Source: Robiginitomaculum sp. (GTDB taxonomy: Bacteria > Pseudomonadota > Alphaproteobacteria > Caulobacterales > Maricaulaceae). From it: a stretch of DNA of 64,000 nucleotides. Both the position numbers and the translations under genes were made by a program. Positions 8,800 to 17,362 of this stretch are shown here, piece by piece (position 1 is the first letter of the stretch; each line of letters starts with the position of its first letter). The stretch covers positions 62,001-126,000 of the forward strand of contig NVVV01000063.1 of assembly GCA_002733495.1 (NCBI GenBank), given 5' to 3'. The notes below the pieces were generated by a model, which was not told the origin of the DNA, did not search any database, and saw nothing but the letters and a program-made list of their open reading frames with translations.

Positions 8800-10508
8800 T
8801 AAAATTTACAACGCTAAAATATAGAAATATATTGTCCACTGGTAATGCATGGACCGAGATATCATTAAACACTCACGATTCAACTTTAATAGTTGGACAG
8901 AACGGTTCTGGCAAATCCACGATGTTGGATGCCATTTGCTTTGCACTTTACGGCAAACCTTTCCGAAACGTGCGGAAACCACAACTAGTGAACAGTATTA
9001 ATAATGCTGGACTAGAAGTTCACATTGCATTCACATCAGGCACGAAATCGTATACAATTAAGCGGGGAATCAAACCCGCTTTATTTGAAATATGGTGTGA
9101 TGGATCAATGTTAAATCAAGACGCTTCGTCTCGTGACTATCAGATATATCTAGAAGAAAATATTCTGAAGATGAACTTTAAATCTTTTGGTCAGATCGTT
9201 GTTTTGGGCAGCTCTACATTCGTGCCGTTTATGCAGTTACCAAGTGCGGCAAGACGTGCGGTGATAGAGGATTTACTTGATCTACAAATTTTCACAACTA
9301 TGAATATTCTTTTGAAGGATAAGATAGATGTGAATAAAGACGCCACCAAAACAGCCAAGTATGATTTCGATCTCTTGACTAATAGAATTAAGCAATCTAA
9401 AACACACTCTGATGCCATAAAAAATCTAAAAGAGGACGTGGTCTCTGGTATCAAAAAAGATATGATTACCGAAATTGATACAATCGAGCTTACGGATAAA
9501 GCCATCAAAGAAATCAATAATAAAATTGATCATGTAGGATTGGATGTAAAAGAATTCGACAAAATACGCGAATGGCAAGCGGCAGAGAAAAATATAGCAT
9601 CTAGATGTTTATCCGATCAGAGATCGTTAAAACGAGAACTGAAATTTTTTAAAGAACATGCTGAGTGTCCAACATGCTCGCAGGATATTGATACCTCCCT
9701 TAAAGCCATGAAGTGTCTTGAGGCCGAAGAGGAATTGAAAAAATTATATAAACTCTACGTGTCAACAGAAGAAAATTTGGCCCAATTGGATGATAGACAT
9801 TCGGATTTGAAACTTGTTGATAACTTTATCCAAAAGCTTAATATGGATATAGGCACCCACAAACACACGATAATCTTTTCCAAAAATAATCTAAGAGCTT
9901 TGAAGAGGCGATTGGATGCAGCACAAAAGGACGCGGAAGATGTTAACACAGTAGAGGCAGCCAATCTTGATAAAGAGCTTGCCTTGGCGCATGAAGCCCA
10001 AGAAACGCTATCTAACGAGCGCGAGATGTTGGCAGTCACTGGTGTGATGCTCCGTGACGCTGGTATCAAAGCCAGAATTATTAAGCAGTATGTGCCAGTT
10101 ATCAATAAGCTAATCAACAAATACCTTGCGGAAATGGATTTCTTCGTACAGTTCGAGTTGGATGAAAGTTTTAACGAAACAATTAAGTCCCGCTACCGCG
10201 ATATCTTCTCTTATGCATCATTTTCTGAGGGTGAAAAACTTAGAATCGATCTATGTTTGATGTTGACATGGCGCTCGGTAGCCAGATTAAGGAGTTCCGT
10301 TTCGACTAACCTTTTGGTCTTGGATGAAGTGTTTGATGGGTCATTAGATAATGATGGAATCGAAGCTTTAACTAGCATTCTAACTTCAAAAAGTGAGAAT
10401 TCAAACATCTTTATCATATCCCACAAGGGTGACAAAATACAGGACAAATTTGACCGTGTTCTTGTTGCGAAAAAAACAAAGAACTTCTCCGTTATTAGTG
10501 AAGAATAG
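8796..10508 (+). CDS. 46: recombination endonuclease subunit gp46 (SbcC/Rad50-like)
   Basis: ATPase partner of gp47. Walker A VGQNGSGKST lies near residue 33, the zinc hook CPTC lies mid-protein between two coiled-coil stretches, the ABC signature SFSEGEKLRID follows, and Walker B LLVLDEVFD is near 510. Length 570 against 560 in T4. No ATG fits. The start is TTG 8796, which overlaps the gp47 TGA (TTGA), and the first residues IKFTTLKYRNILSTGN align with the family. Confidence 0.94.
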   Translation: MIKFTTLKYRNILSTGNAWTEISLNTHDSTLIVGQNGSGKSTMLDAICFALYGKPFRNVRKPQLVNSINNAGLEVHIAFTSGTKSYTIKRGIKPALFEIWCDGSMLNQDASSRDYQIYLEENILKMNFKSFGQIVVLGSSTFVPFMQLPSAARRAVIEDLLDLQIFTTMNILLKDKIDVNKDATKTAKYDFDLLTNRIKQSKTHSDAIKNLKEDVVSGIKKDMITEIDTIELTDKAIKEINNKIDHVGLDVKEFDKIREWQAAEKNIASRCLSDQRSLKRELKFFKEHAECPTCSQDIDTSLKAMKCLEAEEELKKLYKLYVSTEENLAQLDDRHSDLKLVDNFIQKLNMDIGTHKHTIIFSKNNLRALKRRLDAAQKDAEDVNTVEAANLDKELALAHEAQETLSNEREMLAVTGVMLRDAGIKARIIKQYVPVINKLINKYLAEMDFFVQFELDESFNETIKSRYRDIFSYASFSEGEKLRIDLCLMLTWRSVARLRSSVSTNLLVLDEVFDGSLDNDGIEALTSILTSKSENSNIFIISHKGDKIQDKFDRVLVAKKTKNFSVISEE

Positions 10509-10511
10509 ACT

Positions 10512-10540
10512 TGACTTTTGATCTATAGCAGACTATATTA
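10512..10540 (+). promoter_or_regulatory. sigma-70 type promoter
   Basis: TTGACT 10512-10517, 17-base spacer, TATATT 10535-10540, upstream of the 10577 gene and the glycosyltransferase cluster. Confidence 0.65.
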
Positions 10541-10576
10541 AATAAACCCCAAAATTGTTATTATGTGAGGACTGAT

Positions 10577-10909
10577 ATGTCAGTGGAGAAATCTATACTT
10601 GAAGAGAGTACGGTTTACGAAAGCCATGAGGATGATAAAGCGCGGAAAGCTCCGACGCTCGCTGGTCTAATTGGTCAAGAGGAACCACAGGAGGAGTGGG
10701 AAAAGAACTGGAAAGGAATGCCTGAGTTTGATCAGGAAAACAATCCAGCGTTCAAAAAACTGATCGTGACCTTTGCCAGTAAAGAAGATTATGATGATTT
10801 CGCGAAACTGATCGATCAGCCTTTAACCCCCAAGACAAAAAGTATCTGGCATCCTAAACCTGACCGCGTACCAAATTTCATGATGCGTTGGATTGAAGAT
10901 GGAGAATAG
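10577..10909 (+). CDS. hypothetical protein with GMPEFDQE motif
   Basis: 110 residues from ATG 10577, preceded by GTGAGGA (the upstream GTG at 10565 is part of the SD). The first half is acidic and disordered. The second half contains WKGMPEFDQE, then a stretch resembling a small alpha/beta domain (FKKLIVTFASKEDYDDFAKLI) ending KTKSIWHPKP. I recognise this motif block from unnamed phage proteins, but no activity is known to me. It is the first gene of the unit that contains two glycosyltransferases. Confidence 0.75.
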   Translation: MSVEKSILEESTVYESHEDDKARKAPTLAGLIGQEEPQEEWEKNWKGMPEFDQENNPAFKKLIVTFASKEDYDDFAKLIDQPLTPKTKSIWHPKPDRVPNFMMRWIEDGE

Positions 10910-10936
10910 AATAGATTTGATGGAACGTATTGCTGA

Positions 10937-12022
10937 ATGAAAATCTTAATTCCATATATGTCCTCTACCGAGAGTACACTTGAGGAGGACATTAGAAATG
11001 ATGTCGTCCCAGGTGGAATTGAGAAGTTCACCCAAGAAGTTTTTACAAACATAAATGGAACCATTGCCTGTACTGTTACGAAATCGGATCGCAAGAACCG
11101 TAGAACAAAGAAGATCATCCAAGACGCTATCAGCATAAATGATCCAGATGTTATTATAATGAATGATCCGTGGAAAGCTCAATATTGTTTGGGTTACGAT
11201 ATCCCTATGATCCTCGTTATGCACGAAGGTCAAGTTAGAGATATTCGTATGCTTGAATTGGGTAAAATTCTGAAGCGTATCAATGACGCGGGCCACCATA
11301 TATATTTCGTTTCAAACTCACAGTTAAATTTTCATGTTGATATGGCACAAAGAATTGCTAATGTTGATTTTGGACCAATTAAAGGGTTGATTAATCCAGC
11401 CTATTGTGATAATGTAAGTGGACCATTAAAACAGTATTATGATTGCGCCACGATTGGACGCACAGATACGACAAAGAATCCCTTTCTTTTGCATAAGAAA
11501 CTTGGTGGATCAAATCTCCACACTGTTGTTATGACTTCAAGTGTCGATGTTAAAAGTGCCTCTATAAACGCTTATGCTAAAGCCAATTCCAACTGGTCTG
11601 GACAGCAAAGAACAATATATGATCAATGCCACCAAGATGTTATGTATAATCTTGCTTGCTCAAAATCTTTCATGTCCACGTGTCCCGCAGAATCGTGGGG
11701 CATAACTGCACTGGAAGCATTGTCGCAAGGATGCCCACTTATTCTCGTGACAAGTGATAAGATACCACTTCACGCAAGCGAGAGAATTGCCGCTGACAAA
11801 TCCCATTACAGAACAGTAAATGCTAATGCTACACAGGACGAATTCATAGATTGTGTCACCAGCTTTGGAAACCTATCACTTGATAAACGCCAAGAGATTT
11901 CTGGAATGACGCTAGAGAAGCATAGCTTGGAAGTCTGGGGTCGATCAATTGAGAAAATTATTGATATACGTCTTGACGATAAGACCGACCAAAAACTAGG
12001 ACTTATGCACCTTTTTACATGA
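10937..12022 (+). CDS. glycosyltransferase, GT-B fold (GT4-like)
   Basis: 361 residues. N-terminal Rossmann-like half starting MKILIPYMSS, with VPGGIEKFTQEVF near residue 27. The C-terminal half holds the nucleotide-sugar site CPAESWGITALEALSQGCP (about 250-268), which contains the paired glutamates typical of GT4-family retaining transferases. No signal peptide or membrane segment, so it is cytosolic. Lying directly before a second glycosyltransferase, it may add or extend a sugar on DNA. A virion-protein target cannot be excluded. Confidence 0.8.
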   Translation: MKILIPYMSSTESTLEEDIRNDVVPGGIEKFTQEVFTNINGTIACTVTKSDRKNRRTKKIIQDAISINDPDVIIMNDPWKAQYCLGYDIPMILVMHEGQVRDIRMLELGKILKRINDAGHHIYFVSNSQLNFHVDMAQRIANVDFGPIKGLINPAYCDNVSGPLKQYYDCATIGRTDTTKNPFLLHKKLGGSNLHTVVMTSSVDVKSASINAYAKANSNWSGQQRTIYDQCHQDVMYNLACSKSFMSTCPAESWGITALEALSQGCPLILVTSDKIPLHASERIAADKSHYRTVNANATQDEFIDCVTSFGNLSLDKRQEISGMTLEKHSLEVWGRSIEKIIDIRLDDKTDQKLGLMHLFT

Positions 12023-12029
12023 GAATTAA

Positions 12030-13031
12030 ATGACAAATCCCAATTTTCCAGCCTACATTATATCCAAGGGTCGCCATGAATCTATGGTTACTTCGAAGTC
12101 ACTATCCCGTATGAAGATGCCGCATTATATTGCGATTGAGCCTCAAGATGTCGAGAACTATGAGAAAGCTCTGGATCATTTTGGTATACGCAAATGGGTA
12201 ACCCTTCTGACACTACCATTCTCCAATCATGGTAATGGTCCAGGCCGCGCACGTAACTGGTGCTGGGACCATTCAATGACGTTGGGTTATGATAAGCATT
12301 GGGTCATGGATGATAATATCTTTGATTTCTATCGCCTTCATAAAAACATCCGTATTCGTGTGGAAAGTGGTGCCATATTTCGTGCCGCCGAGGACTTTGT
12401 GGATAGATATGAGAATGTGCCAGTCTCTGGATTTCAATATAGATTTTTCATCGCACCAGATAGTAAATATCCGCCGTATGTGAAGAATACTCGTATTTAT
12501 TCCACACTATTGATCAGTAATGATTGTCCTCATAGATGGCGCGGAAGATATAATGAAGATACTGATTTGTCACTTCAAATTTTGAAGGACCCACGAGGTT
12601 TTTGCACAATTCAGTTCAACGCCTTTCTACAAGGTAAAGCTGCGACACAGACAGTTGCAGGCGGTAACACTACCGAATTCTACCACAATGAATCTATGGT
12701 CAAAGGTGCAGATGGTAAAGTCACACGAGTTCGAGATACCGATGATAAGATTTGGGTAGATGGAGTTAACTCCAGTGGTACAATAAATAAGTCTCAGATG
12801 CTCAAAGATATGCACGATGATGGTCCGTGTCCTTTATATGGACCAGCTGGCCGCGACTTAGTAGAAGTTGTATGGAAATACAAACGGTGGCACCATTACG
12901 TGGATTACACAAGATTCAAAAATGATCCAAAGAATCAATTGAGACTTAAGCCTGGTGTTGTTCTACCAACAGGATCAAACAATTACGGAATGAAATTAAT
13001 TACGAATTATGGAGTAGATAATGACCTTTAG
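12030..13031 (+). CDS. glycosyltransferase of the TET/JBP-associated (GREB1-like) type
   Basis: 333 residues with the motif series I associate with TET/JBP-associated glycosyltransferases: IISKGRHESMVTSKSL near the N-terminus, ARNWCWDH, KHWVMDDNIFDFYR (DxN metal/nucleotide site, about 90-103), RWRGRYNEDTDLSLQ (about 172-186) and AGGNTTEF. Members of this family glycosylate hydroxymethylated pyrimidines in DNA, including base J in kinetoplastids. No oxygenase is visible in this window. DNA as substrate is an inference from family and neighbours. Confidence 0.72.
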   Translation: MTNPNFPAYIISKGRHESMVTSKSLSRMKMPHYIAIEPQDVENYEKALDHFGIRKWVTLLTLPFSNHGNGPGRARNWCWDHSMTLGYDKHWVMDDNIFDFYRLHKNIRIRVESGAIFRAAEDFVDRYENVPVSGFQYRFFIAPDSKYPPYVKNTRIYSTLLISNDCPHRWRGRYNEDTDLSLQILKDPRGFCTIQFNAFLQGKAATQTVAGGNTTEFYHNESMVKGADGKVTRVRDTDDKIWVDGVNSSGTINKSQMLKDMHDDGPCPLYGPAGRDLVEVVWKYKRWHHYVDYTRFKNDPKNQLRLKPGVVLPTGSNNYGMKLITNYGVDNDL

Positions 13032-13188
13032 AGAAGACTTGATCGATATTTTGAACATTCACGGCTGGGATTCCAAAACTAATACACCAGACACCGTTCT
13101 GGCAGAAAAGATTATATCTGATTTAGAATCTTTTAAAACAGTTATGTCATATGTTCATCCACAAGAAGACATTAACATTGCTGGATAA
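13021..13188 (+). CDS. small conserved phage protein (NTPD...LA motif)
   Basis: 55 residues, ATG overlapping the last 11 bases of the glycosyltransferase gene. The pattern ILNIHGWDSKTNTPDTVLAEKIISDLESF resembles a short helical protein seen in many phages and plasmids, with the core NTPDxxLAxxL. Function unknown. The overlap and the conserved core argue that it is translated. Confidence 0.65.
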   Translation: MTFREDLIDILNIHGWDSKTNTPDTVLAEKIISDLESFKTVMSYVHPQEDINIAG

Positions 13189-13204
13189 TGCTGGGAACAG
13201 ATTT

Positions 13205-13669
13205 ATGCCATTAAGCGATGCTGAAAAGGCACTGCGCCTTGGTGCCTTGGGAGAAAATCTATACGCAAACATAAAGAATAATGCTGGCTGTAATGTCCAG
13301 TTATCACTTGATCCATATGATTTTACGCGCGATATGTTAGTTGATGACAAGACCATAGAAATAAAAACACAGATGCTTATGCACTCTATAGGCAGATTTA
13401 CTATCAATAAAAATCAGGCTAAAAAGTGCGCAGGTGTAGATATTCTTGTTATGATTGAAACTCCTCATATAGAGTCGGGTGATGTCGTTAGGATATATGA
13501 ATTCATGGCAGGTAGGGATAGTTTTTCATTAAACACAACATACATCGGCGGCTTACATAAATATACCATTGACCCTTCCCGCGGAAAACTTATATGTGAA
13601 ATACAGGACCCTTATATTTTAAATTTGATGAAGAAATATTCTACTTCTGCATATAAAAGGTTTTCTTGA
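13205..13669 (+). CDS. PD-(D/E)XK nuclease-like protein
   Basis: 154 residues from ATG 13205, chosen because it follows GGGA at eight bases and avoids a 38-base overlap. An in-frame ATG at 13151 would add 18 residues. The core shows GENLYANI, then LDPYDFTRDMLVDDKTIEIKTQ, which places D and E-x-K as in PD-(D/E)XK enzymes, then INKNQAKKCAGVDILVMIE, typical of the helix and strand after the active site. Probably a DNA nuclease or a decayed relative. Target unknown. Confidence 0.6.
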   Translation: MPLSDAEKALRLGALGENLYANIKNNAGCNVQLSLDPYDFTRDMLVDDKTIEIKTQMLMHSIGRFTINKNQAKKCAGVDILVMIETPHIESGDVVRIYEFMAGRDSFSLNTTYIGGLHKYTIDPSRGKLICEIQDPYILNLMKKYSTSAYKRFS

Positions 13670-14097
13670 TGAGTAGACCAATATGCGATTTCCCTGGCTG
13701 TGAGGAGGGTGCCCACAACATGGGCAAGAAGAAATATCGCAAGTCTAAGTGGGTACGCGACGAGTTCGGTGTGGAAATGGGCTGGGTATGCTTTCCCCAT
13801 CACGCAATACATTATAAAATGTCTGGCTGGGAATACAAAAAGCACCGATTGGTATTTTGTGAAAATGTGGATGGAAGAATAGCGAACACTGTTTGCGTGT
13901 CTAATATAACACATCCGAAATTACAACTAGACGTTGATCACATTAATGGTGATAGCTCTAATAACCAAATAGAAAACCTACAGACATTGTGTAAGAACTG
14001 TCATGCCGTTAAAACGAATATAAACAAAGATTGGGAATCTCCTGGTCGAACATATTATGCAAATTTGAAGAAAGCGCAAAATGAAAAATCCAATTAA
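13669..14097 (+). CDS. HNH homing endonuclease
   Basis: 142 residues starting ATG 13669 inside the previous stop (TTGATG). The N-terminus has a Cys/His cluster (CDFPGCEEGAH, CFPHH). The HNH module is LDVDHINGDSSNNQIENLQT, followed by LCKNCHAVKT, the usual histidine and paired-cysteine arrangement. A free-standing intron-less mobile endonuclease is the likely role. It sits between the nuclease-like gene and dexA and overlaps dexA by 17 bases. Confidence 0.88.
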   Translation: MSRPICDFPGCEEGAHNMGKKKYRKSKWVRDEFGVEMGWVCFPHHAIHYKMSGWEYKKHRLVFCENVDGRIANTVCVSNITHPKLQLDVDHINGDSSNNQIENLQTLCKNCHAVKTNINKDWESPGRTYYANLKKAQNEKSN

Positions 14098-14722
14098 TTT
14101 CATCATGGACTTTGAGACTATGGGACAAGATGTTCTAGCTGTACCTATCTTGGATGTGGCATATACCACATTTGATTGGTCTCGTTTCACGAGTGATAAT
14201 CCTTACACGTTTCAAGAGTTGACTATGAATATGCCAACTTTGAAGGCCGATGTAAAGGACCAAGTGGACCGCTTTGGTTGCAGCTTCACACAAAGGGATT
14301 TAGCATGGTGGACAAGTCAAGGTCCTGAACAAAAGAAAAAGATTTCACCGTCGACAAATGACTTGACACTAGAAGTGATTTGTGATACATTATTAAAATA
14401 CGTACAGAAACAAAAGATAGGTATCTGGTGGTCCAGAGGCAATTCTTTTGATCCCGTATTACTCCACAGAATTATGAGAGATACTGGTAACACCGATGCT
14501 ATAAATAAAGCTTTACAGTTCTGGAACGTAAGAGATACCCGAACATACATTGATGCGAAATTTGATTTCAAAGTTCGAAATACAATGTGTCCAGTTCCCT
14601 CAAAAGAAAAGTGGAAAGAAGTGTTCAAAGGCCACGATAGCACCCATGATGTGGCTGCAGATATTCTGAGATTACAGGCCGTTGTTCGCGGCGAAAACGA
14701 TTTAACACAAGTGGATTTATAA
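14081..14722 (+). CDS. dexA: 3'-5' exonuclease DexA-like
   Basis: DnaQ-fold exonuclease related to T4 DexA. Exo I is IMDFETMG (residues 8-15), Exo II lies in WWSRGNSFDPVLLHRIMRD (about 115-133) and Exo III is GHDSTHDVAADILRL (about 187-201). FWNVRDTRTYIDA matches the T4 segment FWNQRDIRTRIEA. 213 residues against 227 in T4. It would degrade single strands in host-DNA scavenging or repair. Coupled to the next gene by TAATG. Confidence 0.88.
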   Translation: MKNPINFIMDFETMGQDVLAVPILDVAYTTFDWSRFTSDNPYTFQELTMNMPTLKADVKDQVDRFGCSFTQRDLAWWTSQGPEQKKKISPSTNDLTLEVICDTLLKYVQKQKIGIWWSRGNSFDPVLLHRIMRDTGNTDAINKALQFWNVRDTRTYIDAKFDFKVRNTMCPVPSKEKWKEVFKGHDSTHDVAADILRLQAVVRGENDLTQVDL

Positions 14723-15351
14723 TGAGTAATAGACCTGAAGATGTAATATCTATAGACTATAGTGGATTTGACGCAATTGTCAAATCTAAGCAACAGGCGG
14801 AACGCGATGATGCATTTACTAATATATTATATAATGATGCTAATAACACTCACATGAAGTTTAGAACTGATGTCGAACCAGCTGATTTTTCTGACCCAGC
14901 CACAAAGCCTAGAAATACAGGCGACTGGCAGAAATCTGATACTGGCGCAATGCGACAGGCCCTTGGCGTTCCATATTTTCGTCAAGTTCCTCTCGAGGCC
15001 ATTGCCGCTGGAGCAACCGCATTAGAATACGGCGCGAAGAAATATGCCGATCGTAATTGGGAAAAGGGACTTCCTTGGCAGCAAATGATCGATAGTTTGA
15101 AGCGCCATATTGACGACTTTGAGCGCCGTAATGATATTGATGATGGTCCTGATGGTTCTGATCTCCACCAGATATGTATGATTATGGCATCGGCAATGAT
15201 GTTGTCTGCTTCAGTCATGCGTGGTGTTGGACACGATGATCGTATGCCCGCAACTCCTGAAATTGCGTTCACATCCAAACAGTGTGGTGGTTGGATGAAA
15301 AATCAACTTGACGGCGCACGAACAATTGTACCTAAGGATAAACGATCATGA
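14722..15351 (+). CDS. dATP/dGTP diphosphohydrolase-like protein (MazG-type fold)
   Basis: 209 residues. The helical core PYFRQVPLEAIAAGATALEYGAKKY, NWEKGLPWQQMIDSLKRHIDDFERRND and SDLHQICMIMASAMML has the conserved charged helices of the phage dATP/dGTP diphosphohydrolase N-terminal family. Such enzymes adjust dNTP pools, in some phages to favour modified DNA. The first 70 residues are variable. The substrate is inferred from the family only. Overlaps the next start by four bases (ATGA). Confidence 0.72.
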   Translation: MSNRPEDVISIDYSGFDAIVKSKQQAERDDAFTNILYNDANNTHMKFRTDVEPADFSDPATKPRNTGDWQKSDTGAMRQALGVPYFRQVPLEAIAAGATALEYGAKKYADRNWEKGLPWQQMIDSLKRHIDDFERRNDIDDGPDGSDLHQICMIMASAMMLSASVMRGVGHDDRMPATPEIAFTSKQCGGWMKNQLDGARTIVPKDKRS

Positions 15352-16241
15352 GTGAAATAAAGATTACAATTGAGGACTTAAAAGATAAAAAATTAATGAT
15401 TGCCACTCCTATGTACGGCGGAAATTGTGCTGGCATATTCACAAAGTCCACAAACGACTTGTGTACGGCATCAGGTAAATATGGCATCGATATCAACTTT
15501 TATTATCTGTTTAATGAGTCACTGATCACACGGGCCAGAAATTATTGTGTGGACGAATTTCTAAGAAGTGATTGTACACATCTTTTATTCATTGACTCCG
15601 ACATAGGTTTCGAATATAAAGATGTATACACACTGTTACATCTATGTGGACCTGATATGGATGTGGTCACTGGCCCATATCCCAAGAAGACGATCTCCTG
15701 GGAGAAAGTCAAAATGGCAGCCGATCAGGGTTTTGGAGACAAGAACCCATTCGAATTGGCAAATTTTGTGGGCGATTTCGTATTCAATCCCGATGAAGGT
15801 ATTACAGAATTCAAACTAGATTCGCCTGTGCCTATTCAAGAGGGCGGCACAGGCTTCATGATGATTCATCGTGGGGTATTCGAAAAATATGAAGAGACTT
15901 ATCCAGAATTAAAGTATTTACCAGATCATGTTCGAACAGAACATTTCGACGGAACACGTGAGATAATGGCATACTTCGATACTGTTATTGATCCAGATTC
16001 CCGAAGATATTTGTCTGAGGATTATATGTTCTCCTACAATGTTCGGAAGATGGGCATGAAAGTTTATATGTGTCCTTGGATGCAATTGCGCCATGTTGGA
16101 TCATATATATTCGGTGGCTCCTTGTCGGCTATGGCACAGATTGGTACATCACCAACAGCCTCTAAAGAGTCTAATGCTAAACACTACAAGAGAAATAAAT
16201 CAAAAAAGAAACCGTATCATAAAATGGTAAAGAAAAGGTAA
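15348..16241 (+). CDS. glycosyltransferase, GT-A fold
   Basis: 297 residues. The N-terminus KKLMIATPMYGGNCAG starts a GT-A Rossmann fold. LLFIDSDIGFEYKD (about 82-95) holds the DxD metal-binding motif, EGGTGFMMIHRGVFEKY lies in the middle, and YLSEDYMFSYNVRKMG supplies the acidic ED. The C-terminal 35 residues are very basic, which may favour DNA contact. It is the third glycosyltransferase within 5.5 kb. Substrate unknown. Confidence 0.78.
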   Translation: MSEIKITIEDLKDKKLMIATPMYGGNCAGIFTKSTNDLCTASGKYGIDINFYYLFNESLITRARNYCVDEFLRSDCTHLLFIDSDIGFEYKDVYTLLHLCGPDMDVVTGPYPKKTISWEKVKMAADQGFGDKNPFELANFVGDFVFNPDEGITEFKLDSPVPIQEGGTGFMMIHRGVFEKYEETYPELKYLPDHVRTEHFDGTREIMAYFDTVIDPDSRRYLSEDYMFSYNVRKMGMKVYMCPWMQLRHVGSYIFGGSLSAMAQIGTSPTASKESNAKHYKRNKSKKKPYHKMVKKR

Positions 16242-16247
16242 TATACT

Positions 16248-16907
16248 ATGAAATTTAATGAAGAAACTATGAGCGTTTTGAAGAGTTTTTCGGGAATAAA
16301 CCCCGGACTCATATTCAAGCCAGGCAATAATATTCGAACTATGTCTCCACAGAAAACCGTGATTGCTTCCGCAGTAGTTGAGGAAACATTTGAAACCAAC
16401 GCCGCAGTGTATGACCTGTCGCGCTTTCTGGCATCCGTATCACTGTTCGAATCACCTGATATAAAATTTGGAAAAGATCGTTTCACTATCGCGGATAAAC
16501 AATCTTCAATTTCATACACATTTGCCGCCGAGAATATGGTAATTGCGCCGCCCGTGGATGATATCGACGAGTTTGAAAATCCTATTGCCGTAGTCGATGT
16601 TGCCTGGGACGATATACAGAATGTTATTCGTGCCGCCGGAATTCTACAATTGCCAGAAATAGCATTTACTTCCACTGGAAATGGTGTTATAATGTTAGCG
16701 GCAGTAGATGCACAGAATCCCACCGCTGACAGATTCGATGTGACAATTGCTGATGACGGCACAGATGCAGTGTTCAATATGATTATCAAAGTGGATAATC
16801 TAAAATTATTACCTGCAAACTATAAAGTTAGTTTGTCGGATCAGGGCGTAGCCCATTTCAAATCAACTAAGGTACAATATTGGATTGCCTTATCCGCAAA
16901 GTCTTAA
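16248..16907 (+). CDS. 45: sliding clamp gp45
   Basis: Trimeric processivity clamp for gp43 and, in T4, the activator of gp55-dependent late transcription. The 219 residues match T4 (228). The segment VLKSFSGINPGLIFKPGN near residue 9 and the repeated strand pattern of the two clamp domains (…TFEAENMVIAPP-like at about 90, …WIALSAKS at the C-terminus) support the call. Followed by the clamp-loader genes after a short gap. Confidence 0.92.
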   Translation: MKFNEETMSVLKSFSGINPGLIFKPGNNIRTMSPQKTVIASAVVEETFETNAAVYDLSRFLASVSLFESPDIKFGKDRFTIADKQSSISYTFAAENMVIAPPVDDIDEFENPIAVVDVAWDDIQNVIRAAGILQLPEIAFTSTGNGVIMLAAVDAQNPTADRFDVTIADDGTDAVFNMIIKVDNLKLLPANYKVSLSDQGVAHFKSTKVQYWIALSAKS

Positions 16908-16916
16908 GGAGACATT

Positions 16917-17177
16917 ATGACAAATAAAGTACAACTATCCATTCAGGATATCGCTTCTGCTATTCAGATTATCGATCTATCGGTAGCACGTGGAGCAATT
17001 CGCGGCGAAGAAATGTTTCAGATCGGCGCTTTGCGACAACGCATGGAAGAATTTGTGAAAGCGACACAAAAAATCCAGGAAACTGTACCACAAGACGGTT
17101 CATCCGATGGTGATAAAGATATTGAGAGCCTATTTCCTGACTCCGATGCATCCTCCACAGATAAAGATATTGGTTGA
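16917..17177 (+). CDS. conserved small protein downstream of the clamp
   Basis: 86 residues with strong SD (AAGGAGA). The first 60 residues form two helices, LSIQDIASAIQIIDLSVARGAIRGEEM and LRQRMEEFVKATQKI. The rest is an acidic, serine-rich tail. I recall similar RGAI-containing small proteins next to replication genes of T4-like phages, without a function. Confidence 0.75.
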   Translation: MTNKVQLSIQDIASAIQIIDLSVARGAIRGEEMFQIGALRQRMEEFVKATQKIQETVPQDGSSDGDKDIESLFPDSDASSTDKDIG

Positions 17178-17189
17178 TGGTTGATGGAT

Positions 17190-17318
17190 GATGACAGTAG
17201 CCCGTATTCCTATATGGTCAAGACTTCTGTCCAATAGTCTGGTGGCTACCTTTCCTGTGAAGGTGTGGTAATCCACGTAATAGTTAGATCACTGAACGGT
17301 GTGAGCAAACCCAGCGAC
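17190..17318 (+). ncRNA. possible structured RNA between clamp and clamp loader
   Basis: No gene fits here. GTAGCC 17197-17202 pairs with GGCTAC 17244-17249 around an inner AGACT/AGTCT hairpin (17221-17225, 17236-17240). A further GTGG-TAAT-CCAC hairpin (17264-17275) follows, and then the terminator. It could be a small RNA or the 3' UTR of the clamp mRNA. Confidence 0.35.
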
Positions 17319-17340
17319 GAGGGTGGAAAGCCCTCTTTTT
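17319..17340 (+). terminator. intrinsic terminator before clamp loader genes
   Basis: GAGGG 17319-17323, loop TGGAAAG, CCCTC 17331-17335, then TTTTT. Confidence 0.75.
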
Positions 17341-17362
17341 AATTTTATAATGAAAGATCAAT

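Noticed and set aside
14500-14507. TATAAATA inside dexA
   Set aside because: Exact motif, but intragenic, with no gene start within a sensible distance downstream. Treated as chance.
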